From Nitrospirota bacterium (lineage in GTDB: Bacteria > Nitrospirota > Thermodesulfovibrionia > Thermodesulfovibrionales > JdFR-88), in NCBI GenBank assembly GCA_021813405.1, contig JAKAKS010000043.1, forward strand, positions 1-64,000: a stretch of DNA of 64,000 bases, given 5' to 3'. A program made the position numbers and the translations under genes. This document shows positions 42,002 to 51,364 of the stretch, in pieces. The notes beneath the pieces were generated by a model that was not told the DNA's origin, ran no database searches, and saw only the letters and a list, made by a program, of their open reading frames with translations. Numbering within the stretch: the first letter of the stretch is position 1; each line of letters opens with the position of its first letter.

Positions 42002-42895
42002 ATGAGAGCCCGGATATTGTATTTGGCGCTGCCGGTACTGCTTGGCGTATTTATTGTGCCGGCACCCTCCTGGGCGCACGGATTTGCGGGAAAGAGGTTT
42101 TTCCCGACCACGTTCCAGGTGGACGACCCTTTCATTTCGGACGAGTTCTCGATTTTGATAAACGCAATAAAGCAGCCCGGAGACGCACCCAATGACTCAA
42201 CGGAAATCAATATCGACGCTTCAAAACGCCTCCTGCCCCATTTCGGGTTCGAGTTCCACGAGGCCTATCAGCATCTAGGCTCAAGCAACGACGGCTCCGC
42301 TAACGGATGGGAAACGTTCGGAGTGGGCGCCAAGTGGCAGTTCCTTACAGATGAAAAACACGAGGCAATAATGTCTCTTGGCACCGATTTGGACGTGGGC
42401 GGCACAGGGGCCAGGCAGCTGGGGTCCGAACCATTCACCACCATCTCGCCAGGGCTGTTTTTTGGCAAGGGTATGGGTGATTTGCCGGATTCGGTCAACT
42501 TCCTTCAGCCAGTTGCGATAACAGGGCTAATCCAGCCAAGCTTCCCCACAAAAAACGGCGAGGAAGGCGACCTGAACTGGGGATTCACCTTCCAGTACAG
42601 CTTCATCTACCTGGAGGATTTCGTAAAGGACATCGGGCTTGGACAGCCGTTCAAGCGCATGATATTCATCACCGAGTTCCCTATGACAACCTGCCTGGAC
42701 TCTGGCTGCGCCGGGCATACTACCGGCACCGTGAATCCTGGCATCGTATGGGCCGGAAAATCAGCGGAACTGGGCGTTGCCGCCGAAATCCCGGTGAACT
42801 CCGGATCCGGGCATAGCGTGGGGGTGCTGGGGCTTGTTCATCTGTTTGTGGACGACCTTTTCCCGCAGAGCCTGGGAAAGCCGGTATTCAGATAA
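42002..42895 (+). CDS. Putative outer-membrane beta-barrel protein of the copper run
   Basis: A 297-residue protein with a signal peptide (ending near SWAHG) and alternating strand-like sequence throughout, without cytoplasmic motifs. A cysteine pair, TTCLDSGCAGH, may bind metal or form a disulfide. AAGGAGG precedes the ATG. It lies between PCuAC and DUF2318 genes. It could be an outer-membrane channel for metal ions. The family is not recognised. Confidence 0.65.
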   Translation: MRARILYLALPVLLGVFIVPAPSWAHGFAGKRFFPTTFQVDDPFISDEFSILINAIKQPGDAPNDSTEINIDASKRLLPHFGFEFHEAYQHLGSSNDGSANGWETFGVGAKWQFLTDEKHEAIMSLGTDLDVGGTGARQLGSEPFTTISPGLFFGKGMGDLPDSVNFLQPVAITGLIQPSFPTKNGEEGDLNWGFTFQYSFIYLEDFVKDIGLGQPFKRMIFITEFPMTTCLDSGCAGHTTGTVNPGIVWAGKSAELGVAAEIPVNSGSGHSVGVLGLVHLFVDDLFPQSLGKPVFR

Positions 42896-43341
42896 TGACT
42901 TTGCTTGCAGGGCGCGGGGCCGCCTGCCTGATGGCGGCCCTGATTTTCTTTATGACCGCCGCATGCTCCAGACTGCCCTCGTACCCTCCTGCCCGCGTGG
43001 CGGGAGGGCATGCCGTAGTAAGCCTGGCGGAACTTACGGAAGGCATGCCGCGTTTTTTTACATATCATTTCCGCAAAAAAACGGTAAACTTTTTTGTAGT
43101 AAACAACGGCGGAAAAGTAAGCGCGTATCTGGACGCATGCAACAAGTGTTATATCCACAAAATGGGATATCAGGCGGGAAAAGGCACTGTTACTTGCAGG
43201 TATTGCAGCCAGGTATACGGTGTGAAGGAACTGGACACGCCAACAAGCTCATGCTGGCCCATAAAATTAAAGGGCGTTCAGCGGGGCGGGGATTACCTCA
43301 TCCCGCTTTCGGAGATTGAAAACGGCGCAAGCAAATTCTAA
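42895..43341 (+). CDS. DUF2318-domain lipoprotein
   Basis: A 148-residue lipoprotein (FFMTAACS) whose C-terminal part carries the cysteine pattern of DUF2318: YLDACNKCYIHKMGYQ, VTCRYCSQVYG and SCWPIKL. DUF2318 domains occur in FtrD-like iron uptake systems and appear to bind metal through these CxxC pairs. The ATG overlaps the preceding stop (TAATG), indicating coupled translation with the beta-barrel gene. Confidence 0.82.
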   Translation: MTLLAGRGAACLMAALIFFMTAACSRLPSYPPARVAGGHAVVSLAELTEGMPRFFTYHFRKKTVNFFVVNNGGKVSAYLDACNKCYIHKMGYQAGKGTVTCRYCSQVYGVKELDTPTSSCWPIKLKGVQRGGDYLIPLSEIENGASKF

Positions 43342-43358
43342 GCGGGGAGGACATTAGG

Positions 43359-43730
43359 ATGAAAGCGGCAATCAGGTTTGTACTGGTTTTTATTGTGCTG
43401 GCCGGCTGGTTTGCTCCCCGGATGGCCGCGGCGCATGCCTTCCCAGACCATTCAGACCCAAAAGTAGGCTCCAGCGTGAATACATCCCCTGCCATGGTGC
43501 GCATCTGGTTCGACAGCGATCTGGAACCCGCCTTCTCAACTATTATGGTGCATAACACAAACGGCCAGATGGTTGACAAGGGTGACAGCCGCGTGGACCC
43601 GTCCAACCCGGCCCTCCTGGAAGTGAGCGTGCCCAACCTGCCGCCGGGCAAGTACAAGGTGTTATGGGATGTGGTGGCAAGGGATGGCCACAGGACAAAT
43701 GGCGATTACTCGTTTACTGTTAATAAATAA
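43359..43730 (+). CDS. copC: CopC-type periplasmic copper-binding protein
   Basis: A 123-residue precursor. The signal peptide ends before HAFPDHSDP, so the mature protein would begin with the histidine that forms the CopC Cu(II) histidine brace. Family motifs DPKVGSSVNTSP and YKVLWDVVARDGHRTNGDY are clear. It is followed 12 bp later by copD, as in many genomes. GGGGAGG precedes the ATG. Confidence 0.92.
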   Translation: MKAAIRFVLVFIVLAGWFAPRMAAAHAFPDHSDPKVGSSVNTSPAMVRIWFDSDLEPAFSTIMVHNTNGQMVDKGDSRVDPSNPALLEVSVPNLPPGKYKVLWDVVARDGHRTNGDYSFTVNK

Positions 43731-43742
43731 GGGGGAGTGCGC

Positions 43743-44798
43743 ATGGTAGCATCTGTTGCCTGGACTTTTTTTGTGCTGGCCGGGTTTGCGCTTTTTATGG
43801 GTAGCACGGTGTGCCGCCTGTGGGTACTGCCCCGGCAGGCAGGATGCGACGGCGACGTTATCATCCACAGGAGGATACGGGCGCTGGAAGGCCTGGGGGT
43901 CTTGCTGTTAATTGCAGGGGCGCTCTTCGGGCTGGCAGCACGCTCCCTGGAAATGAGCGGCCGCCCCATGTACGATATCTTTACGGTATTGCCGGTAGTG
44001 CTCAACCGCACCCATTACGGGACAGTATGGAAAACCGGCGCGGTCTGCATACTGCTGTTGCTGGGGTTGTGGACTGCCGGCGGTAAATTGTCGCGCTTGC
44101 GCCCATATCAGCTGTTTACATTTGCCGTACTGCTGGTGCTGGCTGCAACCAGAAGCGCAGCGGGCCACGCGGCAGACAAAGGGGATTTTACCGTCCCGGA
44201 GATGGCCGACTGGCTGCATCTGCTGTCTGCGTCGGTTTGGGGAGGCGGCCTTATCATCCTTTCTTTTGCCGTTCCGCCCGGCCTCAGCTGCATTGAAGCC
44301 GAGTCCCTGAAGGTCCCGCGCGCTGCGGAGATGGTGTCACGGTTTTCAGCCATGGCCGGAGCGGCGCTGGGCATGATGATTATTACCGCATATTACAACG
44401 GAAACCATTATGTAAAGACCTGCGCCCTGGCCACCGGAACAGGCTACGGGCAAACGGTGCTGGCCAAGATGGCCCTCCTGGGCCTGCTTGTTGCACTTGG
44501 CGGCTATAACCGTTATATTAGTCTGCCACTTTTAAGAAAGCTTGCCGGTTATCCTGAGACCGGGTTTGTTTACAGGCACGTGGTAAAGCGTTATTTTTCC
44601 TTCCTCATCCCAAAGTGGAACGATGATAATGCAACTGAAAAATTTGTTAGGAAGGTAAGGGTGGAGGCGGTTATTGTTTTGATTGTTTTTCTCCTTGCTT
44701 CCATGCTAAGGCATGGCATGCCCGCGATACATGCCCATCCCATGGGCCGGCCAGGCGCCGGCCCGGGTATGCCCATGCCGCATCACGAAGGAATGTAA
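43743..44798 (+). CDS. copD: CopD-type copper membrane protein
   Basis: A 351-residue membrane protein with eight or nine hydrophobic segments. It shows STVCRLWVL near the N terminus, SAAGHAADKGD, WLHLLSASVWGGGLIILSFA and a His/Met-rich C terminus (HAHPMGRPGAG, MPMPHHEGM). It works with CopC to move copper across the inner membrane. An ATG preceded by GGGGGAG is preferred over a GTG two codons upstream. Confidence 0.88.
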   Translation: MVASVAWTFFVLAGFALFMGSTVCRLWVLPRQAGCDGDVIIHRRIRALEGLGVLLLIAGALFGLAARSLEMSGRPMYDIFTVLPVVLNRTHYGTVWKTGAVCILLLLGLWTAGGKLSRLRPYQLFTFAVLLVLAATRSAAGHAADKGDFTVPEMADWLHLLSASVWGGGLIILSFAVPPGLSCIEAESLKVPRAAEMVSRFSAMAGAALGMMIITAYYNGNHYVKTCALATGTGYGQTVLAKMALLGLLVALGGYNRYISLPLLRKLAGYPETGFVYRHVVKRYFSFLIPKWNDDNATEKFVRKVRVEAVIVLIVFLLASMLRHGMPAIHAHPMGRPGAGPGMPMPHHEGM

Positions 44799-44808
44799 GG
44801 AGTTTACT

Positions 44809-46377
44809 GTGGCCACCAGGTACGGGTCTCTTATAGAAGCCTTCATTGAACAGGCACGCGGCGCATGGGCAAGGCCGGCCGTTTCGGATACCACCGGGAA
44901 AAATCTGACCTATGGCAAAACCCTGACCGGCGCTGTTTTACTGGCTGGGCTTATAAACAGGGCCGCTTCCGGTGAAAACTATATAGGCGTGCTTCTGCCG
45001 CCCTCGGCCGCCGGTGTGGTTGCCAATCTTGCAGTCACGCTTTCAGGCAGGGTGGCCGTAAACCTGAACTATACATTGCCGCCACAGGCGTTCCGTTCCG
45101 CAATGGACCAGTGCCGGATAAAACACGTCCTTACGTCAAGAAGGATGATCGAAAGGTTTGGCGGCCTTCCGATGCCGGAGTCTGTAATTTTTCTGGAAGA
45201 CGAAATTGCCAGGTTCACGCGGATGGACAGGATGAAGGCGGCCCTTAAAGCGCGCTTCCTGCCATCAGGCTCGCTTGTGCCCCAAAATGCCCACGCCGGT
45301 TCACCCGCAGCCGTGATCTTTTCATCTGGAAGCACCGGCGACCCCAAGGGGGTGGTGCTTTCCAACGGGAACTTACTTTCAAATGTGAAAGGGATACAGG
45401 CAACCATCCGCACGCAACCGTCCGACTCCATATGCGCGGTGCTGCCGTTTTTCCATTGTCTGGGCTATACCGGCACCTTCTGGTTTCCGCTTCTGGCAGG
45501 GTTTAAAGCCGTATACCATACAAGTCCGCTGGACACGGCCACCGTGGTGGAAACGATACGCGAAAACAGGTGCACCATGCTGCTGGCCACACCCACCTTC
45601 CTTTTAAACTACATGAAAAAGGCCCGCGCACAGGATTTCAGCTCCCTCCGGCTGGTGATTACAGGTGCGGAGCGGCTTAAAAAAGAAGTTGCCGGCGCTT
45701 TTGAGGCCAGATTCGGCGTCCGCCCGATGGAGGGCTATGGGGCAACCGAATTGTCACCCGTTGTTTCCCTGAACGCGCCTGACAATCCGGGCGAGGTAAA
45801 TCATAAGGAAGGCACGGTTGGCCGCCCTCTGCCGGGGATAAGCATAAAGATTGTGGCCCCCGAGTCAGGTGAACCCCTGCCAACAGGGCAGCATGGGATT
45901 ATAAAAGTAAAAGGGCCAAATGTAATGACGGGCTACCTGAACAAGCCCGGCGAGACGATGCGTGTTATTGAAGACGGCTGGTACGATACCGGCGACATCG
46001 GATTTATGGACGAGGACGGTTTTTTAACCATCACGGACAGGCTTTCTAGGTTCAGCAAGATAGCGGGTGAAATGGTGCCGCACCTTGCCATCGAGGATGA
46101 CCTGCACAATCGCCTGGAGATTGAACAGGCGCTTGCGGTAGTGTCCATGCATGATGCGAAGGGGGAAAGGCTTTTAGTGGTTTACACATCCGGCGCTGTG
46201 GATGCAGACCGCCTGTCCATGGCAATAGCGGAGTCCCGCCTGCCCAACCTCTGGAAGCCAGGGCGCAAGAGCCTGCTTCCTGTGGAGTCCCTTCCTGTCC
46301 TTGGGAGCGGGAAACTGGATATCAGGGGATTGAAGGAACTGGCCCTGAAAATGCTGGATAACAGCCGCGAACCGTGA
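44809..46377 (+). CDS. AMP-binding acyl-activating enzyme, Aas-like acyl-ACP synthetase
   Basis: A 522-residue ANL-superfamily enzyme with GTG start 7 nt after TAAGGAG. It has the nucleotide loop SSGSTGDPKGVVLSN, EGYGATELSPVVSLN and GWYDTGDIGFMDEDGFL. The C-terminal RFSKIAGEMVPHLAIED resembles the acyl-ACP synthetase half of Aas rather than classic FadD. It probably activates fatty acids released from phospholipid turnover. It follows copD by 10 bp, so it is co-transcribed with copper genes, an unexpected pairing. Confidence 0.85.
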   Translation: MATRYGSLIEAFIEQARGAWARPAVSDTTGKNLTYGKTLTGAVLLAGLINRAASGENYIGVLLPPSAAGVVANLAVTLSGRVAVNLNYTLPPQAFRSAMDQCRIKHVLTSRRMIERFGGLPMPESVIFLEDEIARFTRMDRMKAALKARFLPSGSLVPQNAHAGSPAAVIFSSGSTGDPKGVVLSNGNLLSNVKGIQATIRTQPSDSICAVLPFFHCLGYTGTFWFPLLAGFKAVYHTSPLDTATVVETIRENRCTMLLATPTFLLNYMKKARAQDFSSLRLVITGAERLKKEVAGAFEARFGVRPMEGYGATELSPVVSLNAPDNPGEVNHKEGTVGRPLPGISIKIVAPESGEPLPTGQHGIIKVKGPNVMTGYLNKPGETMRVIEDGWYDTGDIGFMDEDGFLTITDRLSRFSKIAGEMVPHLAIEDDLHNRLEIEQALAVVSMHDAKGERLLVVYTSGAVDADRLSMAIAESRLPNLWKPGRKSLLPVESLPVLGSGKLDIRGLKELALKMLDNSREP

Positions 46378-46515
46378 TCTGCAAACCATTGGCCGCTCAC
46401 TAAAAACGGGCACGCAAATCTGTATTTCGCACGGCCCCGGCCCGGCAGGTTCTTGTAAAAAAAACGATAAAATGTAATTATATGCAATGCTCTTTTGCTC
46501 AAGAGGGGTTGTCTT

Positions 46516-46959
46516 GTGAACGGTTCCTCAGGGGAATTATTCCAAAGAGGTATTGAGCTTCTGGAGAAAGGCGATTGCCTTAGCGCGCTTTCGGCATTCG
46601 AGAAATCCCTTGCCACTAACGGCTATACTGCCGCCTGCCAATCCTATATATCTTTTTTGAAAGCCACCGAAAGGGGGCAGCTTAACGCGGCGATATCAGA
46701 GCTGGAAGACCTGGCTGGCAAAGCGCCGGATGAGCCTGCCGTTTACCTTAACCTGGGCAAGCTTTATCTTAAAGCCGGCCGGAAGTCACAGGCCATAGAA
46801 ACCTTCCGCAAGGGGCTTGGCTGCGGCAAGATGCCGGAGGCCATAAGGGTGCTGGAGCAGCTTGGCACACGGAAGCCGCCTGTTTTCAGGTTCCTTTCAA
46901 GGGACCATTTCCTTAATAAATATTCCGGAAAGCTGCTTAAAAAGCTTGGCCTGCGATAG
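46516..46959 (+). CDS. Small TPR protein
   Basis: A 147-residue soluble protein with about three TPR units (LFQRGIELLEKGDCLSALSAF, VYLNLGKLYLKAGRKSQAI). A GTG start follows AGAGGGG by 7 nt; an ATG seven codons upstream is also in frame. No signal peptide. Probably a protein-interaction adaptor of unknown partner, between the acyl-activating enzyme and mtnA. Confidence 0.75.
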   Translation: MNGSSGELFQRGIELLEKGDCLSALSAFEKSLATNGYTAACQSYISFLKATERGQLNAAISELEDLAGKAPDEPAVYLNLGKLYLKAGRKSQAIETFRKGLGCGKMPEAIRVLEQLGTRKPPVFRFLSRDHFLNKYSGKLLKKLGLR

Positions 46960-46987
46960 CAGCCGGTCACACTGCCGCTCCCATATG

Positions 46988-47017
46988 TTGAAAAAACCCC
47001 TCCCGGACTGTTTTAAT
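46988..47017 (+). promoter_or_regulatory. mtnA promoter, leaderless geometry
   Basis: TTGAAA (46988-46993), an 18-bp spacer and TTTAAT (47012-47017). The -10 begins 14 nt before the ATG at 47026. Confidence 0.5.
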
Positions 47018-47025
47018 ACATAGGT

Positions 47026-48096
47026 ATGCTTAGGGCCATAGAGCATAAAAACGGCGCCGTTCTTATACTGGACCAGTCCAGGCTGCCACATTCCATAACG
47101 GACATCAAATGCACAAGCTGGCGGCAGGTGTCCCGCTGCATAAAAGAACTGAAGATACGCGGGGCACCGGCCATTGGCATAGCCGCCGCGATGGGCTATG
47201 CTCTGGGGGCAGAAGAGATAAACGCAAAGGACGCGGGGGTCCTCATTGAAAAACTGGCGCCCGTGTTCGAAGGGCTTTTTGAAAGCAGGCCGACGGCGGT
47301 AAACCTGGGCTGGGCCCTCCAGAGGATGATGGAAAAGGCGCGCCTGCTTGCCGGAGAAGGCCGCACCGTCCGGCAGATAAAGGACGCCCTGTGGCGCGAG
47401 GCCGGGCTTATACATAAGGAAGACATAAGGATAAACAAGGCCATAGGTGTTTGGGGCTCGCAATTCATAAAGGATGGCGACGTAATACTTACGCATTGCA
47501 ACGCCGGGGCGCTGGCCACCGGGGGCTACGGTACGGCCACCGCGCCAATATTCCTTGCCCACAAGCAGGGCAAGCGGATACACGTGATAGTGGACGAGAC
47601 AAGGCCGGTTTTGCAGGGTGCCAGGCTTACCGCCCTGGAGATGCGCGAGGCCGGGATTCCCATGACGCTGATAACGGACAATTCCGCGGGCGCGCTGTTG
47701 CACCAGGGGCGGATAAACCTGGCCATTGTGGGCACGGACAGGACCACAAGGAACGGCGACGTGGCAAACAAGATAGGCACCTATTCAGTAGCCGTGCTGT
47801 GCAAGGAAAACAAAGTGCCTTTCTATGTGGCCGCCCCGCTTTCAAGCATAGATTTCTCCATGCGCTCCGGGGGGCTTATACCGATAGAGCAGAGGCACGA
47901 GGACGAAGTGTTTTTTGTAAGAGGCAAGAGGATAGCCCCAACAGGGATAAGGGCCGCCAATCTTGCCTTTGACGTAACGCCGGCCAAATACGTTACGGCG
48001 ATAATAACCGAAGTGGGCGCGTTCAGGCCGAACCAGCTGAAAAGGATTGCATCGGGCAAGGGGGCCGGGCTGGACACGGTGAGGTATGTTCCTTGA
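47026..48096 (+). CDS. mtnA: Methylthioribose-1-phosphate isomerase
   Basis: A 356-residue aldose-ketose isomerase of the methionine salvage pathway. The motifs KIRGAPAIGIAAAMGYAL, THCNAGALATGGYGTA (with the catalytic cysteine) and GTDRTTRNGDVANKIGT (with the catalytic aspartate) are complete and distinguish it from eIF2B subunits. Other salvage genes are not nearby. It overlaps the next gene by 4 nt. Confidence 0.94.
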   Translation: MLRAIEHKNGAVLILDQSRLPHSITDIKCTSWRQVSRCIKELKIRGAPAIGIAAAMGYALGAEEINAKDAGVLIEKLAPVFEGLFESRPTAVNLGWALQRMMEKARLLAGEGRTVRQIKDALWREAGLIHKEDIRINKAIGVWGSQFIKDGDVILTHCNAGALATGGYGTATAPIFLAHKQGKRIHVIVDETRPVLQGARLTALEMREAGIPMTLITDNSAGALLHQGRINLAIVGTDRTTRNGDVANKIGTYSVAVLCKENKVPFYVAAPLSSIDFSMRSGGLIPIEQRHEDEVFFVRGKRIAPTGIRAANLAFDVTPAKYVTAIITEVGAFRPNQLKRIASGKGAGLDTVRYVP

Positions 48097-49085
48097 TAGC
48101 AAAAAAAATTGATTCGGATTTCAAACGTGTTTTCGAGACTTACGACAACGAGCTGACCCTGGTGGAGAAGGAACTGCGTGACCTTTTTGCAAGCAATGTT
48201 TTTGTTATCCCGCTGATAGGCAAGTACATAACCGACGGCGGGGGCAAAAGGATAAGGCCGCTTTTTCTTGTGGCCAGCGCCGGCCTTTGCGGATACGCGG
48301 GGCAAACGCATATTCCTTTGGCCGCGGTAATAGAGTCCATACACACTGCTTCTCTTCTCCATGATGATGTGATAGACGGGGCGGACATACGCCGGGGGCG
48401 TACCGCCGCGCAGGGCATCTGGGGCAATGAGGTTGTGGTGCTGGTTGGGGATTACCTGTATTCAAACGCGCTCAGAAAAGCCGTCTCCTGCGGCAACACC
48501 CAGATAGTTGGCGCGCTGTCAAATGCGGTAAGCTCGATGACCGAAGGCGAGCTCCTTCAACTGGAAAAAACGGGCGACCCCCATATCACAGAAGACGAAT
48601 ACCTGAAAATAATATCCCTGAAAACAGGATTTCTGATTTCCACGGCATGCCGGATAGGGGCAATACTTGGCGGAGTTTCCCCGGAGCACCAGGAAGCACT
48701 TGCTAATTTCGGAATGAAGGCCGGCACTGCATTCCAGATAGTTGATGACCTGCTGGATTACATGTCCGGCTCCGGCGTGTTCGGGAAAAAGCTGGGAAAA
48801 GACCTGGAGGAAGGCAAAATAACTCTGCCGCTTATATACGCCCTGGAAAACGCCTCCGGCGCCGAGCGCAGGGAGATGGAAGCCCTTATAGAAGGCGGTC
48901 TTTCAAACGGCGGGCTGGACGCCGTCCGGGCAATGCTGGAAAAGCACAGGGCCATAGAAAGGGCGCTGGCAAAAGCGGAGCATCTGCTGTCTGAAGCCAA
49001 AGCCGGGCTGGAGCAGTTTACGCCAAATCCGGCCAGGCAGGCCCTGATGTCGCTTGCCGATTATGCAATGCACAGAGGTCATTAA
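48093..49085 (+). CDS. Long-chain polyprenyl diphosphate synthase (IspB-like)
   Basis: A 330-residue trans-prenyltransferase. The first aspartate-rich motif is LLHDDVIDGADIRRG and the second FQIVDDLLDYMSG. GGGKRIRPLFLV is also typical. It makes the isoprenoid chain of quinones, probably octaprenyl or similar. The start is TTG overlapping the mtnA stop (TTGA), so translation is coupled. Confidence 0.92.
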   Translation: MIAKKIDSDFKRVFETYDNELTLVEKELRDLFASNVFVIPLIGKYITDGGGKRIRPLFLVASAGLCGYAGQTHIPLAAVIESIHTASLLHDDVIDGADIRRGRTAAQGIWGNEVVVLVGDYLYSNALRKAVSCGNTQIVGALSNAVSSMTEGELLQLEKTGDPHITEDEYLKIISLKTGFLISTACRIGAILGGVSPEHQEALANFGMKAGTAFQIVDDLLDYMSGSGVFGKKLGKDLEEGKITLPLIYALENASGAERREMEALIEGGLSNGGLDAVRAMLEKHRAIERALAKAEHLLSEAKAGLEQFTPNPARQALMSLADYAMHRGH

Positions 49086-49086
49086 G

Positions 49087-49596
49087 ATGCACCCGATTGT
49101 AAAACTGGCCAAGGCATCGGTGGAGCAGTACGTAAAAAACGGAAACACGCCGGACCTGCCAGACAGCCTGCCTGAAGAGATGCTAAACAAGGCCGGGGTG
49201 TTTGTATGCCTTAAAGTAAACGGGCAGTTGAGGGGCTGCATAGGCACTATAGAACCGGTTACTGATTGTGTTGCGCAGGAGGCCGTCAGAAACGCCGTGG
49301 CCGCCGCCGTTTCCGACCCCAGATTTTTGCCTGTGGGCCAGCACGAGCTTAATTCGATTGAATATGCGGTAGACGTGCTCTGCCCTGCGGAAAAAGTGGC
49401 AGGCACTTCCGAGCTGGACCCCATACGCTACGGCGTGATAGTAAGGAAAGGAAGGCGCAAGGGGCTTTTATTGCCGGATATAGAAGGCGTGGACTCCGCA
49501 GATGCCCAGGTGAGCATTGCAAGGGCCAAGGCCGGCATTGCGCCGGACGATAAGGACGTGGAAATTTACCGGTTTGAGGTCAGGAGATTTAAATGA
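49087..49596 (+). CDS. AMMECR1-domain protein (AmmeMemoRadiSam protein A)
   Basis: A 169-residue AMMECR1 domain: GVFVCLKVNGQLRGCIGTIEP, RNAVAAAVSDPRF and YGVIVRKGRRKGLLLPDIEGV are all hallmark segments. The LRGCIG motif with its cysteine is intact. The family often sits with Memo and radical-SAM genes in protein or RNA modification systems, but those are not here. It starts 1 nt after the prenyltransferase stop and overlaps the next gene by 4 nt. Confidence 0.92.
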   Translation: MHPIVKLAKASVEQYVKNGNTPDLPDSLPEEMLNKAGVFVCLKVNGQLRGCIGTIEPVTDCVAQEAVRNAVAAAVSDPRFLPVGQHELNSIEYAVDVLCPAEKVAGTSELDPIRYGVIVRKGRRKGLLLPDIEGVDSADAQVSIARAKAGIAPDDKDVEIYRFEVRRFK

Positions 49597-51104
49597 GCGG
49601 TCTCCCGGATAGGGGAGATACTTCTCAGACCACATTGCCAAAGCTGCTGGTACGGCTTCACCGCGCCCGGGCGACGGGAACGCTCTCGGTCAGTTCAGGC
49701 GCACTCTTAAAAAAAATCTTTTTTAAAAAAGGCTCGGCCATATTCGCGTCTTCCAATTTCGAGGACGACCGGCTTGGCGAGATGCTGGTGAAGTCCGGCA
49801 AGATAACCGTTGAACAGTACGACCGCTCCGTGGGACTGCTTAAAACCGGCAAGAGGCTTGGCGCGATACTTGTTGAGCTTGGCTATATAACGCCCAAGGA
49901 GCTTTTCTGGGGGGTCAAGTACCAGGTAAAGGAAATAATATACAGCGCCTTCCAGTTCGACAGGGCGGAATACGAATTTTCCGAGGACGAGCACGGGCAG
50001 GACGAAGTGATCACGCTTAAGATGAGCATGGGCAACCTTATCTACGAGGGCGTGAAGAGGATAGAAAACTGGACCAGGATCAGGAAAGAGCTGCCAGCCA
50101 CCGAGTCTGTGCTGAAACTTAATGACGACCCGCTTAGCCTTTTCCAGGAAGTAGAGCTATCGCCCACGGACAAAAAGATACTTTCCCTGGTGGACGGAAA
50201 GAGAAACATTAAACATGTAATCGAAGACTCCTGGCTGAACGGGTTTGAGGCTATGAAGATACTGTACGTGCTGTGGTCCATAGGCATCCTCACGGAAAAA
50301 AAAGTGGAGGGCGCGGCCATATCCGTGGACGAGTTGTTCAGGCCCGTTTCAGAAGGCGAGGAAACGCTCCGCAGGCGGGTGGAAGAAATGGAAAAGAGGG
50401 TTGCCTCCGGAAGCAGTTACGGGCTGTTGGGCGTTGAGCCGGAGGCCGGGCTTGACCAGATCAAGAAAAACTATTACCGCCTTGCCAAGGAGTTCCATCC
50501 GGACCGCCTTTTTGATTCGGACGATTCCGTACTCAAGGACAGACTGTCGGCCATCTTCGATTCCATTACAGACGCCTACAACTCCCTTAAAGAGGCGGCT
50601 TATTTAAGCGAGGAGGCGTTTATCGGAGAAGGAGCCGGCGCCTCAAGGCAGGCGGAGTCTTTCGCCGGTGACCCGTTTGGCGGGCAGGACGCCTTCAGGC
50701 TGGACGATCTGGACGAAACGCCGGCAAAAAACACTGATTCTAAAAAAGACGAAGAAAAAGCCGCCCAGGAGCATAAGCATGGGCTGGAAACGCTTAAATC
50801 CGGTAATGTTAAAAAAGCTTTGGGCTATCTGAAACTGGCAACCGAATTAAACCCCAGAAAAGCAGAATACTGGAGCGTCCTGGCGCTGGCCTGGATCAGA
50901 AGCGGCGGATCTGTCAGAGAGGCGGAGCATGCCCTCAGGGAGGCGATAAAACTGGACCCTGGCAAGGGGGACTATTACGCCAACCTGGGGCTTTTATTCA
51001 TGAAGGCTGGCAGTACACAGGATGCCAAAAAACAGTTTGAGATGGCCCTGGCCCTGGAACCTGGCAATCAGAAAGCCAGACAGGGCCTGAAACAGATCAG
51101 GTAA
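49593..51104 (+). CDS. DUF4388 / J-domain / TPR fusion protein
   Basis: A 503-residue soluble protein. Residues about 10-110 form a DUF4388 (PATAN-like) domain (LVRLHRARATGTLSVSSG, FFKKGSAIFASS). The middle has a winged-helix-like region. Residues about 268-330 form a J domain (YGLLGVEPEAGLDQIKKNYY with the key HPD in KEFHPDRLF). The last 120 residues hold three TPR units. The J domain suggests recruitment of DnaK. DUF4388 proteins are frequent with MglA-type polarity systems, and an MglA-like GTPase is encoded at 31.8 kb. Confidence 0.85.
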   Translation: MSGLPDRGDTSQTTLPKLLVRLHRARATGTLSVSSGALLKKIFFKKGSAIFASSNFEDDRLGEMLVKSGKITVEQYDRSVGLLKTGKRLGAILVELGYITPKELFWGVKYQVKEIIYSAFQFDRAEYEFSEDEHGQDEVITLKMSMGNLIYEGVKRIENWTRIRKELPATESVLKLNDDPLSLFQEVELSPTDKKILSLVDGKRNIKHVIEDSWLNGFEAMKILYVLWSIGILTEKKVEGAAISVDELFRPVSEGEETLRRRVEEMEKRVASGSSYGLLGVEPEAGLDQIKKNYYRLAKEFHPDRLFDSDDSVLKDRLSAIFDSITDAYNSLKEAAYLSEEAFIGEGAGASRQAESFAGDPFGGQDAFRLDDLDETPAKNTDSKKDEEKAAQEHKHGLETLKSGNVKKALGYLKLATELNPRKAEYWSVLALAWIRSGGSVREAEHALREAIKLDPGKGDYYANLGLLFMKAGSTQDAKKQFEMALALEPGNQKARQGLKQIR

Positions 51105-51364
51105 ATCAGGCATTTGCGGCGAGGCTGATACTCATGAATTTTAATGCGGGTGAGATATGGCACAAGACTTAAAATCGGCTAATCTCAAAGTTTCATTTAT
51201 CGGCGGGCCAATGCCCCTTAATCACTTGAGCAGCCGCTCGCGGAAAATACATGCTTTTTTAAATAAATTTGGCGCCGGGGATTTTGCAACCGGCTTGGTG
51301 AGGCCGTTTGTCTCCGGAAGGCTAATGATGCTTAAAAAGTAGTTTTTTGCACTGCCTGCCAGCC
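51105..51364. other. Intergenic region before the cobalamin operon
   Basis: A 61-codon frame (51157-51342) is open but has no ribosome site or recognisable family and I do not call it a gene. No repeat or hairpin of note. Confidence 0.5.

Noticed and set aside
51157-51342. 61-codon open frame upstream of the riboswitch
   Set aside because: No ribosome binding site, no recognisable family and no operon context.
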